Part shown: one piece after another, positions 1 through 8,818 of the stretch
How the letters are laid out: each line of letters starts with the position of its first letter
How positions within the stretch are numbered: the stretch's first letter is position 1
From: Chroococcus sp. FPU101
Lineage (GTDB): Bacteria > Cyanobacteriota > Cyanobacteriia > Cyanobacteriales > Microcystaceae
Assembly: GCF_017312365.1 (NCBI RefSeq)
Contig: NZ_BLJI01000010.1
Location: 81,209-145,208 of the forward strand
DNA: 64,000 nt
Direction: 5' to 3'
The notes under the pieces: generated by a model
Databases searched by the model: none
Seen by the model: only the letters and a program-made list of their open reading frames with translations
What the model was told of the DNA's origin: nothing
Program-made: the position numbers and the translations under genes

Positions 1-180
1 TTTATGCGGGCTTTGTTAGAGTAATCTCGCTTACTATTTGAAAAGCAGTAAGCACTTGGCAATTATAAAGATAAAAAGGCTATTCTTTTGATTCAAGAAG
101 CTTTAAATACTAAGGTTTGGGAATTAAAATATGCTTGTTTAATGGCTTTAAAAGAATTAGGTGAACAAAATCTCATCTGA
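1..180 (+). pseudogene. HEAT-repeat-like protein remnant
   Basis: Reading from base 1, the frame gives a helical HEAT-like unit (about residues 18-59: ALGNYKDKKAILLIQEALN, then a VWELKYACLMALKELG-type second helix), ending at TGA 178-180. Two in-frame TAA codons, at 22-24 and 49-51, interrupt it. The 'ALGxxxDxxAxxxLxxAL' pattern is typical of HEAT/PBS-lyase repeats such as those in phycobilisome lyase-like or NblB-like proteins. That family match is from memory. The gene would begin left of the window, so only its C-terminal end is seen. It could instead be a short non-coding stretch that resembles a repeat, but the preserved amphipathic helices make decay of a real gene more likely. Confidence 0.4.
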
Positions 181-243
181 TGTGACTGATGAAGATAATT
201 AGATCATGAGAGATAAAGGCTAATTCATTAGGATAGTTGGTTA

Positions 244-271
244 GTAGAGACGCAATAGATCACGTCTCTAC
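244..271. repeat. Palindromic repeat, GTAGAGACG family
   Basis: Perfect 9-base arms (GTAGAGACG at 244-252 and CGTCTCTAC at 263-271) enclose a 10-base loop. It lies just downstream of the ndhF stop codon. Relatives occur at 2521-2546, near 18359 and at 60634-60655. It could fold in the ndhF mRNA tail, but no T-run follows on the minus strand, so terminator activity is not shown. Confidence 0.7.
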
Positions 272-277
272 AGTCGG

Positions 278-2329
278 TTAAGTCAGACTAAATACAATCA
301 CTAAACCTAACACCGCCGCAAAAACGATGAGAGCATAGAATTGTACGCGACCGTTTTCGAGGTATTTTAAGCCTTCACCACTAACAATGGTGGCTAAACC
401 CGTTAAATTTACCGCACCATCAATGACGCGATAATCAACTTCCATGATTTGACGGGCTAGACGGCGACATCCTTGAACAAATACTCTGTCATAAATATCA
501 TCGAAATACCACTTATTCAGGGAAAGTTGATATAAAGCGGGGTATTTTTGTGCGATCGCTGCTGGATCGATTTTCTTCTGTAGATACATTAAAACAGCCA
601 GCGTAATCCCAATCAAAGATATACCGACTGAAGATCCTGCCATCAAACCAAACTCAGTCCAATCAAAATGACTGACTTCTGATAAGACTTCGCTAGGTGC
701 ATGGATAAAATGCTCAAAATCATTATCCCAAGGTTTACCCAATAAACCAATCAATACCGAAGGTACGGCTAGGGCAACAAGAGGAAAATACATGGTAAAG
801 GGAGATTCATGAGGAGTGCTACTATGTGCATGATCATTATGATCATCATGGATATCGCTTTCTAATTCTTTGATATCCATTGCCCCAGGTCCAAAAGCGG
901 GAATTGCGCCTGCTGCGGCTAAAAGTTGTTTTTGAATGCCTTTATCGGTACCTCTAAATCCCCCTTCAAAGGTGAGGAAATACATACGGAACATATAAAA
1001 AGCCGTCATCCCTGCGGTTAGCCAACCCACTAACCAAAGTAGGGGGTTTGCTTGAAAGGCTAAACCGAGAATTTCATCTTTTGACCAAAAACCCGCAAAA
1101 GGAGGAATACCAGAAATCGCTAGAGTACCGATGAGGAAGGTAATAGAGGTAATGGGCATATATTTGCGTAAACCACCCATTAAACGCATATCTTGGGCTA
1201 AAATCGGCTCATGTCCCACGACGGCTTCCATACCATGAATGACTGAACCCGAACCGAGGAATAACATCGCTTTAAAATAAGCATGAGTCATTAGGTGGAA
1301 TAAACCTGCTGTATAACCGCCAATTCCCATCGCCATTACCATGTATCCAAGTTGAGACATGGTGGAATATGCCAAACCTTTTTTAATATCATTTTGGGTT
1401 AGGGCGATCGTTGCACCTAAAAAGGCGGTAAAACAACCTGTCCACGCGATCGTACTCATCGCTACGGGAATGTTTTCAAATACAGGGTACATCCGCGCAA
1501 TGAGAAAGACCCCTGCTGCTACCATCGTCGCGGCGTGAATTAAGGCTGAAATGGGTGTTGGGCCTTCCATTGCATCGGGTAGCCAAACGTGTAGGGGAAA
1601 CTGTGCAGATTTAGCAACAGGCCCTAAAAAGACAAGAATAGCGAATAAAGCAGCTATTGCAGGGGCTAATGTTCCAGATGAGACTAATGCTTCTAAGCGA
1701 TCGCCCATTACATCAAATTCAAAGCTACCAGTCGCCCAAAAGAGACCAAGCATCCCTAAGAGTAAACCAAAGTCCCCAACGCGGTTCGTGACAAAGGCTT
1801 TTTGACAAGCATCGGCGGCGGCTTTGCGGTAGAACCAAAAGCCAATGAGCAGGTAGGAACACATTCCCACCAATTCCCAAAATATGTACACTTGTACCAG
1901 ATTGGGACTGATCACTAAGCCTAACATGGAGGAACTAAATAAGCTTAAATAGGCATAAAAGCGAACATAACCAGGGTCATGTGCCATATAACCATCGGTA
2001 TAGATCATGACCAAAAGTGCCACTGTAGTAACAATGACGTTCATCAAGGCACTGAGATGATCGATCGTATAACCCATTTTTAAATGAAAATTTCCAGCCG
2101 CGGCCCACTCAAACATCTGAGTATAAGTCTCATGGCCTTGAATTTGGCTCCACAGCAGCGCAAAGGATAGTACCATCGCGGCACCGAGGAGAGAAACAAT
2201 AAAAATAGCGTTGATTTGTCGAAGTTTGACTGTTATTTGACTGAATGACAGTAATCCAATCCCAACTATCATCGCTCCGATAAGGGGAAGGACGGGAACT
2301 AGCCAGGCATACTGATAAAGAGTTTCCAT
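278..2329 (-). CDS. ndhF: NAD(P)H-quinone oxidoreductase subunit 5 (NdhF1 type)
   Basis: This is a proton-pumping antiporter-like subunit of cyanobacterial NDH-1 in the thylakoid membrane, which takes electrons from ferredoxin to plastoquinone for respiration and cyclic flow. The 683-residue product begins METLYQYAWLVPVLPL, the usual NdhF1 start. The frame is open upstream to 2386, but those extra 19 residues are not typical, so I chose ATG at 2327-2329. It carries many membrane helices, the proton-channel block with HVWLPDAMEGPTPISALIHA near residue 250, and the discontinuous-helix region with GIPPFAGFWSKDE near residue 410. A His/Asp-rich loop (DDHNDHAHSS) lies near residue 505. The C-terminal long helix and anchor are present, so the protein looks full length. 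It stands alone; ndhD is not next to it. A palindromic repeat follows the stop. Confidence 0.95.
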   Translation of the reverse strand: METLYQYAWLVPVLPLIGAMIVGIGLLSFSQITVKLRQINAIFIVSLLGAAMVLSFALLWSQIQGHETYTQMFEWAAAGNFHLKMGYTIDHLSALMNVIVTTVALLVMIYTDGYMAHDPGYVRFYAYLSLFSSSMLGLVISPNLVQVYIFWELVGMCSYLLIGFWFYRKAAADACQKAFVTNRVGDFGLLLGMLGLFWATGSFEFDVMGDRLEALVSSGTLAPAIAALFAILVFLGPVAKSAQFPLHVWLPDAMEGPTPISALIHAATMVAAGVFLIARMYPVFENIPVAMSTIAWTGCFTAFLGATIALTQNDIKKGLAYSTMSQLGYMVMAMGIGGYTAGLFHLMTHAYFKAMLFLGSGSVIHGMEAVVGHEPILAQDMRLMGGLRKYMPITSITFLIGTLAISGIPPFAGFWSKDEILGLAFQANPLLWLVGWLTAGMTAFYMFRMYFLTFEGGFRGTDKGIQKQLLAAAGAIPAFGPGAMDIKELESDIHDDHNDHAHSSTPHESPFTMYFPLVALAVPSVLIGLLGKPWDNDFEHFIHAPSEVLSEVSHFDWTEFGLMAGSSVGISLIGITLAVLMYLQKKIDPAAIAQKYPALYQLSLNKWYFDDIYDRVFVQGCRRLARQIMEVDYRVIDGAVNLTGLATIVSGEGLKYLENGRVQFYALIVFAAVLGLVIVFSLT

Positions 2330-2520
2330 TGCGTAAAGCCTACTTAATATTTCGTTACTATGCTTTATCCCTAACCATTTTGACACATAGCGTTTCTAAG
2401 AGTTGTCTATTTAAAGACTAGGTTTATAATTTTTTCCTTTAAAACTTTCCTTTATAATTCTATTTCTAATATACAAAACTCTTCTTGATGACATTTTTCA
2501 TTTATACAAGAGATAAAAAG

Positions 2521-2546
2521 TAGAGACGGGCCATGGCGCGTCTGGT
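2521..2546. repeat. Palindromic repeat, GTAGAGACG family
   Basis: The element TAGAGACGGGCCATGGCGCG followed by TCT is an imperfect palindrome centred on GCCATGGC with AGACG/CGTCT outer arms. It sits in the 295-base gap between the sbcC stop and the ndhF start. Apart from this element I see no gene in that gap. Confidence 0.6.
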
Positions 2547-2624
2547 ACAGAATCATAATATGAATAGTAATTATTGAAAAATCCTATTAGAAAGCGGTTT
2601 TATACTGAGCCTTCATCCACTGAG

Positions 2625-5600
2625 TTAGCTAGATAAACTCAGTTTTGAGCCTTGATTGGTTTTATAGACTTCAATCCGATTTTGGAAGGCTTCTTTAAAC
2701 TGTGGCATATGGGTCACGGTTAGAATACAAGAAAAATCATTGGCAATCGCGTTAATAGCAGCAATTAAGCGATCGCATCCTTCACTGTCCTGTGTCCCAA
2801 ATCCTTCATCGATAATTAGTAGTTGTAATGCGGTGCCTGCGCGTTGAGCTAATAATTTGGCTAAGGCTAAACGAATTGAAAAGTTAATCCGAAATGCTTC
2901 ACCCCCTGAGTATGTTTCATAGGGTCTTTTTCCTTGAGTATCAGCAATATTGATTTCTAAGGTATCGATTAGTTTAGAGTTTTTTTTCTTTCCTGCTTTT
3001 TGCGTTAAAAACTGTACGTGTAATTGATTTCCTGTTAATCTGGCTAAAATATGATTAGTTTGTGCTTCTAATTGAGGTAAAACATTTTCAATCATGATTG
3101 TTTGAATACCATTTTTTCCAAAGGCTTTAGCTAGTTCGTCATGAACTCGATATTTGTTGTTAATCTCTTTTAGTTGTTTTTTAGTTTCTATTTGCTGAGT
3201 TTTTAAGGCTTCTAATTGAAGTGAAGCAGCTTCTAAACGACCTTTTTGTCCTAAAAGCTCATCAAGTTTTATACGTCTATTTTGAATGGATTGATTTAAA
3301 AGTTGTAATTCTTCACGATAGTCTTTAATTTGACTGACTTGTTGTCTAAGTTGTATTAATTCTTGTCTAATAGTTGTCTGTTCAAATTGTCTTTGTTGTA
3401 AGATTTTCTCTAGGTTCTGATATTTTTTTTCTAACTCAGGGTATTTTCGTTCGGCTTGTTTAAGTTCGTTATAACGTCCTTGAGAGTTTTGCGCTTGACG
3501 TAGGGCATTGGTGATATTGAGATGTTGCGATCGATCATATTCTAGTTTTTTGAGTTTTTCTTCAACTTCTTGAATTTTGATTTGGGTTTCCGAACTTTGT
3601 TGTAAATGTTGAATTGCTCTTTGTAGTTCCTCTATTTGATTGACAATTTGCGGTTTTTCAGTATTAATTGCTGTTTGACGACGTTGTGCGTCATCAATAC
3701 GAGTTTGTTTAATTTCTGCCCATTTCCAGTTTTTTTCCTCACCTTTTAGCAGTGCGTGAGTTTGTTCATCATATTTTAAATTGGCTATTTCCTGATTGAT
3801 TAACTGTAAATCTATTTGTAAATCTTGAGCATAATTTTTGTTCAATAAATCTAATTCTATTTTTTCAATTTCAGAAATAACTTTTTTTAACTTATTAGTT
3901 GTTTCATTTCTGGCTTCTAATTGCAGTTCTAACTGAGTAAAATCTTGTTGTAATTTCTGATAAGGTTCTAACTCTAGCTGTAAAATATCTTCTTCTAGCT
4001 GTAAATTTTGTAAATCTCTTAGACAATGTGTAAGTTGTTCTTTCAATTCCCAAACAGTATCTTGTAGATTTTGATGCTGATTTTGGGTTTTTTGAATTAC
4101 TTGATTTAGATGATGATGATCAAGTTCTTGTTCACACAAAGGACAATTTGCATTAGGAATTGATAAAATATCTAATTTTTTAATTAACTCATCTATTTGT
4201 TTTTCATAAAGTCGTTGTTGTTCTTGTAATCTTTGTTGTGCTTCTTTTTTATCGGTTCTTTTCTCGACAACTCGCTTAATATAATTTTTCTTTTTATCTA
4301 ATTCTTGAATTTTGGTATCAATAGTAATCGCTTTTTGACGAATTTGTGGAAACTTTGCTAAATCTTCTTCTAACTGTATTTGAGTCAATGCTAGTTGTTC
4401 TAATTTAGCATTAAGTTGTGCTTTTTTGCGTTCAATTTCTGTATCTATTGTTTGCCGACGTTGTAATAAAGGTGAAACTCTACTATGTAGTTTCTCTAAA
4501 TCATTAATTTTGTTGCGAACTTGTCGTAATCTTTCTAAAGCTTTTTTTATTTCAGGTTCTTGACTTAGTGTTTGTAGATTTTCTTGCTCTTGTTGTTGCA
4601 GAAGTTCTAATTTACTTTGTTTTTTTTGAATCTGTAGCCTAAGCTCATTTTGTTGATGTACTAGCTGTTGTTCTAAACTTTGCTTTTGCTGCTGTAAATC
4701 TTGAAATACTTGGAATTTTTCTAAAAGTTTCTTTTCTTGTTGGTCTAAATTAATATAATAATGATATTGTTCTAAAATTTCAGTTGATTTTTGTAAGATA
4801 GTTTCTTGTTCTGCTAATTGATTTCTTAAATCCGATTTTTCTTTAAATAATCGTTCACAGTCTAGTGTAATATTTTGCTCTTGAGTTTGTTTCCATGTCA
4901 GTTGTTGTTCCCAGACTTGACGTTGATTTTCTCTAGCCTGTAAGTGTTGTAAATTTTCTTGATCTTGTTTTTGTAACTGTTGTAACTGTTCGATTTCTGA
5001 CTCTAAATTTAATAATTGTTCGGTAATGGTTTCTTTTTGCTTTAATTGTTGTTCAATCGGTAATAAACTATTTTCTAATTGTTCAGCTTGCCCTTTAAAC
5101 TGTTTAGATAAATCCTTTGCTTGCTCGGCTAACTTTTCATATTGATCTAATTTCAGCAAATCTGCTAATATTTGTTTACGCTCATTAGGACGGCGTTGCA
5201 TAAATTCATCGGCTCGCCCCTGACGTAGATAAGCTGAATTAATAAAAGTATCGTAATCAAGCTTTAAACACGCCACAATCTGCTCTTGTGTTTCCCGTAT
5301 TCCTTTTCCTGATAAACTGCGAAATTTCCCTTCATTCTCAATTTGTAAATCTAATGAACTGTTTTTCCCTTTCTGACGAGTACGAATTACGCGATAGGTT
5401 TGTTCATTGCAGATAAATTGAAAATCAACTCGTACAAAATCCGCCCCCGTGTGCATCACATCTTCTTCAGTTGCAGCACGACTTTCACCCCACAACGCCC
5501 AAGTAATCGCTTCAAGTAAAGATGATTTGCCCGCACCGTTAGCACCGCAAATACAAGCAGTGTGAAATCCCCTAAAGTCTAGGGTTGCTTCTTGATAGCT

Positions 5601-5636
5601 TAAAAAGTTTTTGAGGGTGATGTGTAGAGGAATCAT
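2625..5636 (-). CDS. sbcC: Exonuclease subunit SbcC (Rad50-like SMC ATPase)
   Basis: This 1003-residue protein is the ATPase/coiled-coil arm of the SbcCD (Rad50-Mre11-like) nuclease, which processes DNA hairpins and blocked ends. Walker A GANGAGKSS is at residues 31-39. Two very long Gln/Leu/Glu-rich coiled-coil stretches run from about 170 to 495 and 510 to 830. They are separated by the zinc-hook motif CPLC near residue 498, preceded by NAN. The ABC signature YSGGEAFRINFS (about 905) and Walker B LLIIDEGFGTQD (about 940) complete the head. All key motifs are intact and the length is normal for the family. No sbcD nuclease gene is adjacent, which is common in cyanobacteria. Confidence 0.93.
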   Translation of the reverse strand: MIPLHITLKNFLSYQEATLDFRGFHTACICGANGAGKSSLLEAITWALWGESRAATEEDVMHTGADFVRVDFQFICNEQTYRVIRTRQKGKNSSLDLQIENEGKFRSLSGKGIRETQEQIVACLKLDYDTFINSAYLRQGRADEFMQRRPNERKQILADLLKLDQYEKLAEQAKDLSKQFKGQAEQLENSLLPIEQQLKQKETITEQLLNLESEIEQLQQLQKQDQENLQHLQARENQRQVWEQQLTWKQTQEQNITLDCERLFKEKSDLRNQLAEQETILQKSTEILEQYHYYINLDQQEKKLLEKFQVFQDLQQQKQSLEQQLVHQQNELRLQIQKKQSKLELLQQQEQENLQTLSQEPEIKKALERLRQVRNKINDLEKLHSRVSPLLQRRQTIDTEIERKKAQLNAKLEQLALTQIQLEEDLAKFPQIRQKAITIDTKIQELDKKKNYIKRVVEKRTDKKEAQQRLQEQQRLYEKQIDELIKKLDILSIPNANCPLCEQELDHHHLNQVIQKTQNQHQNLQDTVWELKEQLTHCLRDLQNLQLEEDILQLELEPYQKLQQDFTQLELQLEARNETTNKLKKVISEIEKIELDLLNKNYAQDLQIDLQLINQEIANLKYDEQTHALLKGEEKNWKWAEIKQTRIDDAQRRQTAINTEKPQIVNQIEELQRAIQHLQQSSETQIKIQEVEEKLKKLEYDRSQHLNITNALRQAQNSQGRYNELKQAERKYPELEKKYQNLEKILQQRQFEQTTIRQELIQLRQQVSQIKDYREELQLLNQSIQNRRIKLDELLGQKGRLEAASLQLEALKTQQIETKKQLKEINNKYRVHDELAKAFGKNGIQTIMIENVLPQLEAQTNHILARLTGNQLHVQFLTQKAGKKKNSKLIDTLEINIADTQGKRPYETYSGGEAFRINFSIRLALAKLLAQRAGTALQLLIIDEGFGTQDSEGCDRLIAAINAIANDFSCILTVTHMPQFKEAFQNRIEVYKTNQGSKLSLSS

Positions 5637-5744
5637 TAAATCAAATTATGAAGTGACAAGGTGAGCAGTCATAGTACATAATTATTAATTTAACAGAAAA
5701 AGGGAATGCTGTAACGATTCCCACATTTCAAGATTAAAAATTTT

Positions 5745-5903
5745 TCATCTTAGGTTGAGTAAACTAAGCATCGGTAGTAAGCTAATCGGTGCAGGAACCA
5801 TTTCACCGCGAAAATCAAGTATTTGAACTAAAATGAGGTAGGCCAGTGCTATAAAAATTGAAATAGCTCCAGTAATGATGGCAACGATTTTACCCTTTTC
5901 CAT
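5745..5903 (-). CDS. Small conserved-type single-pass membrane protein
   Basis: This short frame encodes 52 residues: MEKGK, then a hydrophobic helix (about residues 6-29, IVAIITGAISIFIALAYLIL), then DFRGEMVPAPISLLPML. The layout of a charged N-terminus, one helix and a PAP-containing tail looks like a real cyanobacterial small membrane protein, but I do not recognise the family by name. It lies 108 bases upstream of sbcC in the same direction. No strong ribosome-binding site precedes the ATG at 5901-5903. Function unknown. Confidence 0.6.
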   Translation of the reverse strand: MEKGKIVAIITGAISIFIALAYLILVQILDFRGEMVPAPISLLPMLSLLNLR

Positions 5904-6169
5904 ATTTTGATCGGTTAAAATGACTTGTTAACCATTTTAGCGAAGAGAATGAACTAACTGACAAGATCAAAAGTATCGTTTGGCTTAGATTTTTATTAAC
6001 ATACAAATCGTTTAATTTAATCTACTCTTTGGAGGAGCCTAGGTCACATCTTTGTTCATTAAAAAGAGAAACAATTCAGTATTTTTTCTAGTCACCTCTC
6101 ATGATGTGATACAGTAAAGACGACTGTCTATAATTTTCTCAAAACGCTTTGTTCATTGATAGAATTAAA

Positions 6170-7195
6170 ATGTTTATTAACCCAACTGTCTTAAACAATT
6201 TAGATTTATACCAACAAAAATTTTTAAATGCTCAACCGTTTAAGTATCTGGTCATCGAAAACTTTCTTCAAGAAGATTTAGCACAAAAGTTATTAGATGA
6301 GTTTCCTGTCTTTGATCCTCAAAAAGCGATGAATGAAATGGGCTATGTTGGTGGGAAAGCCGTTCACGAAAACCTAAAAGAAATTAGTCCTTTATATGCC
6401 AAGTTTGCTCATTATGTTGGTTCACAAGAATTTTTAAGTGTCGTTTCTCAAATCACAGGGATTGAAAAACTCATTGGCGATGAAACATTTTTTGGCGGCG
6501 GGACTCATGAAAATTTACACGAACAGGATTTAGATGCACACGTGGATTTTAATTATGATGAGAGAAGGTGGTTACATCGACGTTTAAACTTAATTGTATT
6601 TTTAAATCATGAATGGGATGATAGTTGGGGTGGTTTATTAGAACTTCATTCCAATCCACGAGATCCAGAATGTAATCAAGTTACCGCTTTTGCCCCTCTG
6701 TTTAATCGTTGTGTTTTGTTTGAAACAAATGAGTATTCATGGCATGGTTTTCCTAGAATTAATTTACCCGAAGATAAACGACATATTAGTCGAAAATCTC
6801 TATCAATTTATTTATATTCTAAAGACCGTCCACAAGAAGAAATAGCACCTCCTCATGCAACTTTTTATATTAATCGTCCTTTACCTTCTTACATTCAGCC
6901 AGGTGTTACTCTAACTGAACATGATTATCAAGTGATTAGAAGTCTCATGCAAAGAAGAGACGATATGATCGATTTTTATCACAAAAGAGAATTAAAACAA
7001 TCTGCTGAAAAGCATAAATATATTTTTTCCTCTACTCTAGATCCTTTTGAAGAATTAAGAAGCAATTATGATCGTTTATCTAGACACTATCATGATTTGC
7101 AACAACGTTATCATGATTTGTATAACAGCAAAGCAGGAAAAGTTTTAAGAGTTTTATCTAAAGTCAAAAACAAGATTCAAAAAGCAATCAGATAA
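6170..7195 (+). CDS. 2-oxoglutarate/Fe(II)-dependent oxygenase-like protein
   Basis: The predicted product has 341 residues from the ATG at 6170; a TTG at 6149 would add seven residues. The centre has the double-stranded beta-helix pattern of 2OG-Fe(II) dioxygenases: HVD (about residue 124) for the HxD iron ligands, and a distal SWHGFP His (about 190) followed by RKSLSIYLYS, whose Arg/Lys probably binds 2-oxoglutarate. The stretch LNLIVFLNHEWDDSWGG is typical of prolyl-hydroxylase-like members that modify proteins or sugars. The C-terminus is polar and helical (repeated YHDLQQRYHDLYN), then basic. Substrate unknown. It is convergent with the CheB-like gene, with two bases between the stop codons, so the pair may share a 3' end signal. 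Confidence 0.75.
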   Translation: MFINPTVLNNLDLYQQKFLNAQPFKYLVIENFLQEDLAQKLLDEFPVFDPQKAMNEMGYVGGKAVHENLKEISPLYAKFAHYVGSQEFLSVVSQITGIEKLIGDETFFGGGTHENLHEQDLDAHVDFNYDERRWLHRRLNLIVFLNHEWDDSWGGLLELHSNPRDPECNQVTAFAPLFNRCVLFETNEYSWHGFPRINLPEDKRHISRKSLSIYLYSKDRPQEEIAPPHATFYINRPLPSYIQPGVTLTEHDYQVIRSLMQRRDDMIDFYHKRELKQSAEKHKYIFSSTLDPFEELRSNYDRLSRHYHDLQQRYHDLYNSKAGKVLRVLSKVKNKIQKAIR

Positions 7196-7197
7196 AT

Positions 7198-7887
7198 CTA
7201 AGCACTTTTTTCATGAGTACAATTGACTAAATTCATTAAAGCTGGAGCGATCGCATTCAACGGTAACACCTGATCCACTTTTTTTGTATCAATAGCCGCT
7301 TTGGGCATACTAAAACATTCCGACGTGTTTTCATCTTGGGCAATAACGACACCACCGTGTCTTTTAATCGCTAAAACGCCTAATGCTCCGTCACTCATTC
7401 TACCCGTGAGGACAACAGCGATCGCTCTACTCTTGTAACTGTTAGCTAGTGACCAAAATAGTTTATCAGCAGCAGGACGAGCAAAACTCACTTTAGCTGA
7501 ATCAGACAAAGATAGGGTACCATCTAGATTAATCAGTACGTGCTTATTTGGAGTTGGTGTATATACCTTTCCTCGACGTATTAACTCGCCGTCTTCTGCT
7601 GGTTTAACTCGTAAAGCAGTGCGATCTCTAAGAATTTCAGTCAGATGGCTAGGAAGATTTGCGGGCAGATGTTGAACAATAACAATAGCGGCAGGAAAGT
7701 CAGACGGTAGGGCAGACAAAATAGTACTGATCACTTTTAGTCCCCCAAAAGATGCAGCGATACCGATCACATTGTAGGGAACATCAGGGAAGTGAGAGAA
7801 AATCCGATGTCTTGGCTGACTTAACGCTTGTTTTTTTAAAACTTGGTCAGATAATAGCCAACTATTGCTAACAGAAGTGTTCATCAA
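7198..7887 (-). CDS. Stand-alone CheB-type protein-glutamate methylesterase
   Basis: This 229-residue protein contains only the CheB effector domain and no receiver domain. The catalytic triad of the family is visible: Ser46 in AASFGG, His73 in QHLP and Asp166 in GRMSDGALG. CheB enzymes remove methyl groups from chemoreceptor glutamates or deamidate glutamines. Without the receiver domain, the usual phosphorylation control is absent. No receptor or CheR gene is nearby, so the target is unknown. A perfect GTA-N8-TAC site lies upstream (7954-7967), with a TAN3T-type -10 (TAAAAT on the minus strand, 20 bases from the site), so nitrogen control by NtcA is plausible. The two tandem ATGs (7885-7887 and the next codon) are equally possible starts. 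Confidence 0.85.
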   Translation of the reverse strand: MMNTSVSNSWLLSDQVLKKQALSQPRHRIFSHFPDVPYNVIGIAASFGGLKVISTILSALPSDFPAAIVIVQHLPANLPSHLTEILRDRTALRVKPAEDGELIRRGKVYTPTPNKHVLINLDGTLSLSDSAKVSFARPAADKLFWSLANSYKSRAIAVVLTGRMSDGALGVLAIKRHGGVVIAQDENTSECFSMPKAAIDTKKVDQVLPLNAIAPALMNLVNCTHEKSA

Positions 7888-7953
7888 ATCAATCAGTAAT
7901 GAGTTATTGTACTAAGCTCACAACTTCATTTTACTAAATTAAAGCTCTATTAT

Positions 7954-7967
7954 GTACGCTATAGTAC
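7954..7967. promoter_or_regulatory. Candidate NtcA-binding site (GTA-N8-TAC)
   Basis: The sequence GTACGCTATAGTAC fits the NtcA consensus GTA-N8-TAC exactly. It lies in the divergent space between the CheB-like gene (minus) and the Crp/Fnr gene (plus). Toward the minus strand a TAAAAT box starts after a 20-base gap, close to the usual 22. Toward the plus strand TAAGTT starts after only 14 bases. I therefore favour control of the CheB-like gene, though either is possible. Confidence 0.5.
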
Positions 7968-8053
7968 ATAAAAATTCGTCTTAAGTTAGAGGTCATCTCC
8001 TGTAGGTTCGTTAGGGTTAAGACAGAATCTACTAAAAAAATCTGCTAATTTTT

Positions 8054-8782
8054 ATGTCATCTTCTCCTGAACCTAGACAAAATCGGCTTTTAGCTACACT
8101 GCCCGATGAAGAATACGAAAATTTTCTATTCAACTTAGAATTAGTCACCTTAGAGTTTAAAAAAATTCTCTACGATGTTAACCAGCCAATTCAATATGTT
8201 TATTTCCCATTATATGGCGTTGTCTCATTAGTTACCATTATGGAAGATGGTTCAATTGCTGAAGTGGGTACAGTTGGTAATGAAGGCTTTGTGGGTTTGC
8301 CTGTTTTTTTAGGTGCTGAACAAATTCCAGGGCAAGCTTTCGCCCAAGTCCCAGGCTATGCAATGCGAATGGATACTAAAGTCTTTAAAGACAAGGTAAA
8401 GTCAGAAACGGTACTGTTTAATATGCTGCAACGCTATACTCAAGCATTGTTTAACCAAATCGCCCAGTCTGCGGCCTGCAATCGTTTACATACTATTGAA
8501 GAACGTTTCTGTCGCTGGGTACTGATGACCCAAGATAGAGTACAGGCAGACCAATTTCCCTTAACTCAGGAGTTTCTCTCCCAAATGTTAGGGGTACGTC
8601 GTGCTGCTGTAAATAAAGTAGCAACTACGATACAAAAAGCAGGATTGATTCAATATCAACGCGGTAAGATGACTATTCTAGACCGAGAGGGGATAGAATC
8701 ATCTTCTTGTGAGTGCTATGGTATTATCAAAGCCGAGTTTGAGCGTTTACTCAATAATCAAAAAAATGTAGGACAAGTTTAG
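8054..8782 (+). CDS. Crp/Fnr-family transcriptional regulator
   Basis: This is a 242-residue regulator with an N-terminal cyclic-nucleotide-binding-like beta barrel (about residues 20-125) and a C-terminal winged helix (about 145-210, including LTQEFLSQMLGVRRAAVNKV as the recognition region). The barrel lacks the Arg-Ser cAMP-contact pattern, so the ligand is unknown. No Fnr-type N-terminal cysteine cluster is visible, and the only cysteine pair is the late SSSCECYG near 217. The family is common in cyanobacteria as a paralogue of NtcA. The gene diverges from the CheB-like gene and converges on nirD. A role in regulating nearby nitrite-reductase genes is possible but only suggested by position. 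Confidence 0.85.
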   Translation: MSSSPEPRQNRLLATLPDEEYENFLFNLELVTLEFKKILYDVNQPIQYVYFPLYGVVSLVTIMEDGSIAEVGTVGNEGFVGLPVFLGAEQIPGQAFAQVPGYAMRMDTKVFKDKVKSETVLFNMLQRYTQALFNQIAQSAACNRLHTIEERFCRWVLMTQDRVQADQFPLTQEFLSQMLGVRRAAVNKVATTIQKAGLIQYQRGKMTILDREGIESSSCECYGIIKAEFERLLNNQKNVGQV

Positions 8783-8793
8783 CTCATCCTACA
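8761..8793 (-). terminator. Intrinsic terminator of nirBD, inside the 3' end of the Crp/Fnr gene
   Basis: Read on the minus strand, the perfect arms TGTAGGA and TCCTACA (8787-8793 and 8767-8773) are separated by 13 bases and followed by a run of six T (8761-8766). This is a classic rho-independent terminator about 25 bases past the nirD stop. Its far arm and T-run lie within the last codons of the opposing Crp/Fnr gene. Confidence 0.7.
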
Positions 8794-8818
8794 ACAAGTG
8801 TGTAACCAAATCTATATC

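Noticed and set aside
1551..1805. Open frame opposite ndhF
   Set aside because: It lies wholly antisense to a strongly conserved gene, and its translation has no recognisable motif.
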